5,580 nt of DNA from JBOGTC01 sp050692055 (GTDB taxonomy: Bacteria > Chloroflexota > Limnocylindria > QHBO01). The notes under the pieces are model-generated. The model saw only the letters and a list, made by a program, of their open reading frames with translations, made no database searches and was not told the origin of the DNA. This document shows positions 4,899-5,580 of this stretch, one piece after another. Made by a program: the position numbers and the translations under genes. Position 1 is the stretch's first letter; each line of letters opens with the position of its first letter. The stretch covers positions 1-5,580 of the forward strand of contig JBOGTC010000010.1 in NCBI GenBank assembly GCA_050692055.1. The letters are read 5' to 3'.

Positions 4899-5580
4899 TC
4901 CCCCGGCGGCGCCTCGATGGCGGCACGCTGCAGCGCGAAGAGCTGCCGAATGCCGGCCGCCGCGAGCTCGACCATCTGGTCCATCTGCTGCCGGCTGAAC
5001 GCTCCGTGCTCGGCCGTGCCCTGCACCTCGACGAAGCGGTCGTCATCGGTCATGACCACGTTGAAGTCCACCTCGGCGCTGGAGTCCTCTGCGTAGTCGA
5101 GGTCGAGGTACGGCTGGCCGTTCACGATTCCGACGCTGACCGCCGCCACCTGGCCGGTCAGGAGATGGCCCATTCCGTATCGGTTCATGGCCCTTGCCAG
5201 GGCGACGTAGGCGCCGGTGATGCCGGCCGTGCGGGTGCCGCCGTCGGCCTGGATCACGTCGCAGTCGAGCGTGATGGTCCGCTCGCCCAGCTTCGCCATG
5301 TCGATCACGCCGCGCAGGCTGCGGCCGATGAGGCGCTGGATCTCGTGCGTGCGCCCGCCGATCTGGCCGCGCGATGCCTCGCGCTGGCTGCGCTCCGTGC
5401 CCGCCCGCGGCAGCATGCTGTACTCGGCCGTCACCCAGCCGCGTCCCTTGCCGCGCAGCCATCCCGGTATGCGGTCCTCGATCGTGGCCGCGCACAGGAC
5501 GCGGGTGTCACCCACGCGGATCAGGACGGATCCTTCGGCGAACTTCAGGTAGTCCGGGACGATCTTGACGGGGCGCAGCT
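4895..5580 (-). CDS. rph: Ribonuclease PH (tRNA nucleotidyltransferase), 5' end beyond the window
   Basis: RNase PH is a phosphorolytic 3'-5' exoribonuclease that trims the 3' ends of tRNA precursors, normally as a ring-shaped hexamer in the cytoplasm. The frame is open from base 5580 to a TGA at 4897-4895, giving 227 visible residues. About 10-15 N-terminal residues are missing, judged from the usual 240 or so and from the visible lead LRPVKIVPDYLKFAEGS. A GTG at 5515 lies inside this conserved region and is not the start. Conserved segments in order: GDTRVLCAATIEDRIPGWL, GRTHEIQRLIGRSLR, CDVIQADGGTRTAGITGA, DLDYAEDSSAEVDFN (the metal/catalytic aspartates) and VEVQGTAEHGAFSR. All key motifs are intact, so it is not the inactive form known from some laboratory E. 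coli strains. Its last codons overlap rdgB. Its promoter lies outside the window. Confidence 0.97.
   Translation of the reverse strand, partial: LRPVKIVPDYLKFAEGSVLIRVGDTRVLCAATIEDRIPGWLRGKGRGWVTAEYSMLPRAGTERSQREASRGQIGGRTHEIQRLIGRSLRGVIDMAKLGERTITLDCDVIQADGGTRTAGITGAYVALARAMNRYGMGHLLTGQVAAVSVGIVNGQPYLDLDYAEDSSAEVDFNVVMTDDDRFVEVQGTAEHGAFSRQQMDQMVELAAAGIRQLFALQRAAIEAPPGE

Noticed and set aside
3041..5096. Long plus-strand frames (3041-4171 and 3795-5096) opposite the protease, rdgB and rph
   Set aside because: They overlap each other and three well-supported minus-strand genes, have low-complexity composition and show no domain pattern.

Overview
This is a GC-rich window (roughly two-thirds G+C by eye) in which every supported gene lies on the minus strand, so it is read from right to left. 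Coding density is high. The only gaps are 184 bp (4100-4283) and 41 bp (1881-1921), and no RNA gene, insertion sequence, CRISPR array or phage gene is visible. The GC content, frequent GTG starts and the cysteine-containing SLH repeats recall Actinomycetota or a GC-rich Chloroflexota lineage. That placement is an impression only, not a measurement.

Right part (4284-5580): a housekeeping pair, rph (RNase PH, 5' end beyond the window) followed by rdgB (ITP/XTP pyrophosphatase), joined by a GTGA stop/start overlap. Middle (1922-4099): a secreted subtilisin-like serine protease with signal peptide, N-terminal propeptide, catalytic domain, PPC-like domain and three C-terminal SLH repeats that each carry one cysteine pair. 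It has its own 184-bp leader with a weak candidate promoter, a UUCG-capped hairpin and short repeats. Left part (1-1880): three sugar-nucleotide genes in one tight operon. These are a left-handed beta-helix acetyltransferase (WbpD/WlbB type), a non-hydrolysing UDP-GlcNAc 2-epimerase (WecB/WbpI type), and the first 52 codons of a DegT/DnrJ/EryC1/StrS aminotransferase (WbpE type) that runs off the left edge. Both junctions inside this trio are also GTGA overlaps.

Aminotransferase + acetyltransferase + 2-epimerase is the signature of UDP-2,3-diacetamido-2,3-dideoxy-uronic acid synthesis (WbpE, WbpD and WbpI steps). The left part is therefore probably the edge of a surface-polysaccharide locus. 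The dehydrogenase (WbpA) and oxidase (WbpB) steps are not in the window. The SLH-anchored protease beside it is also a cell-surface component; a functional link between the two is inference only.

I do not see an undescribed biological system here. The observations most worth checking are the edge aminotransferase that completes the pathway triad, a hairpin that buries the Shine-Dalgarno and start codon of the acetyltransferase gene, the repeated GTGA coupling, and the cysteine-paired SLH protease.
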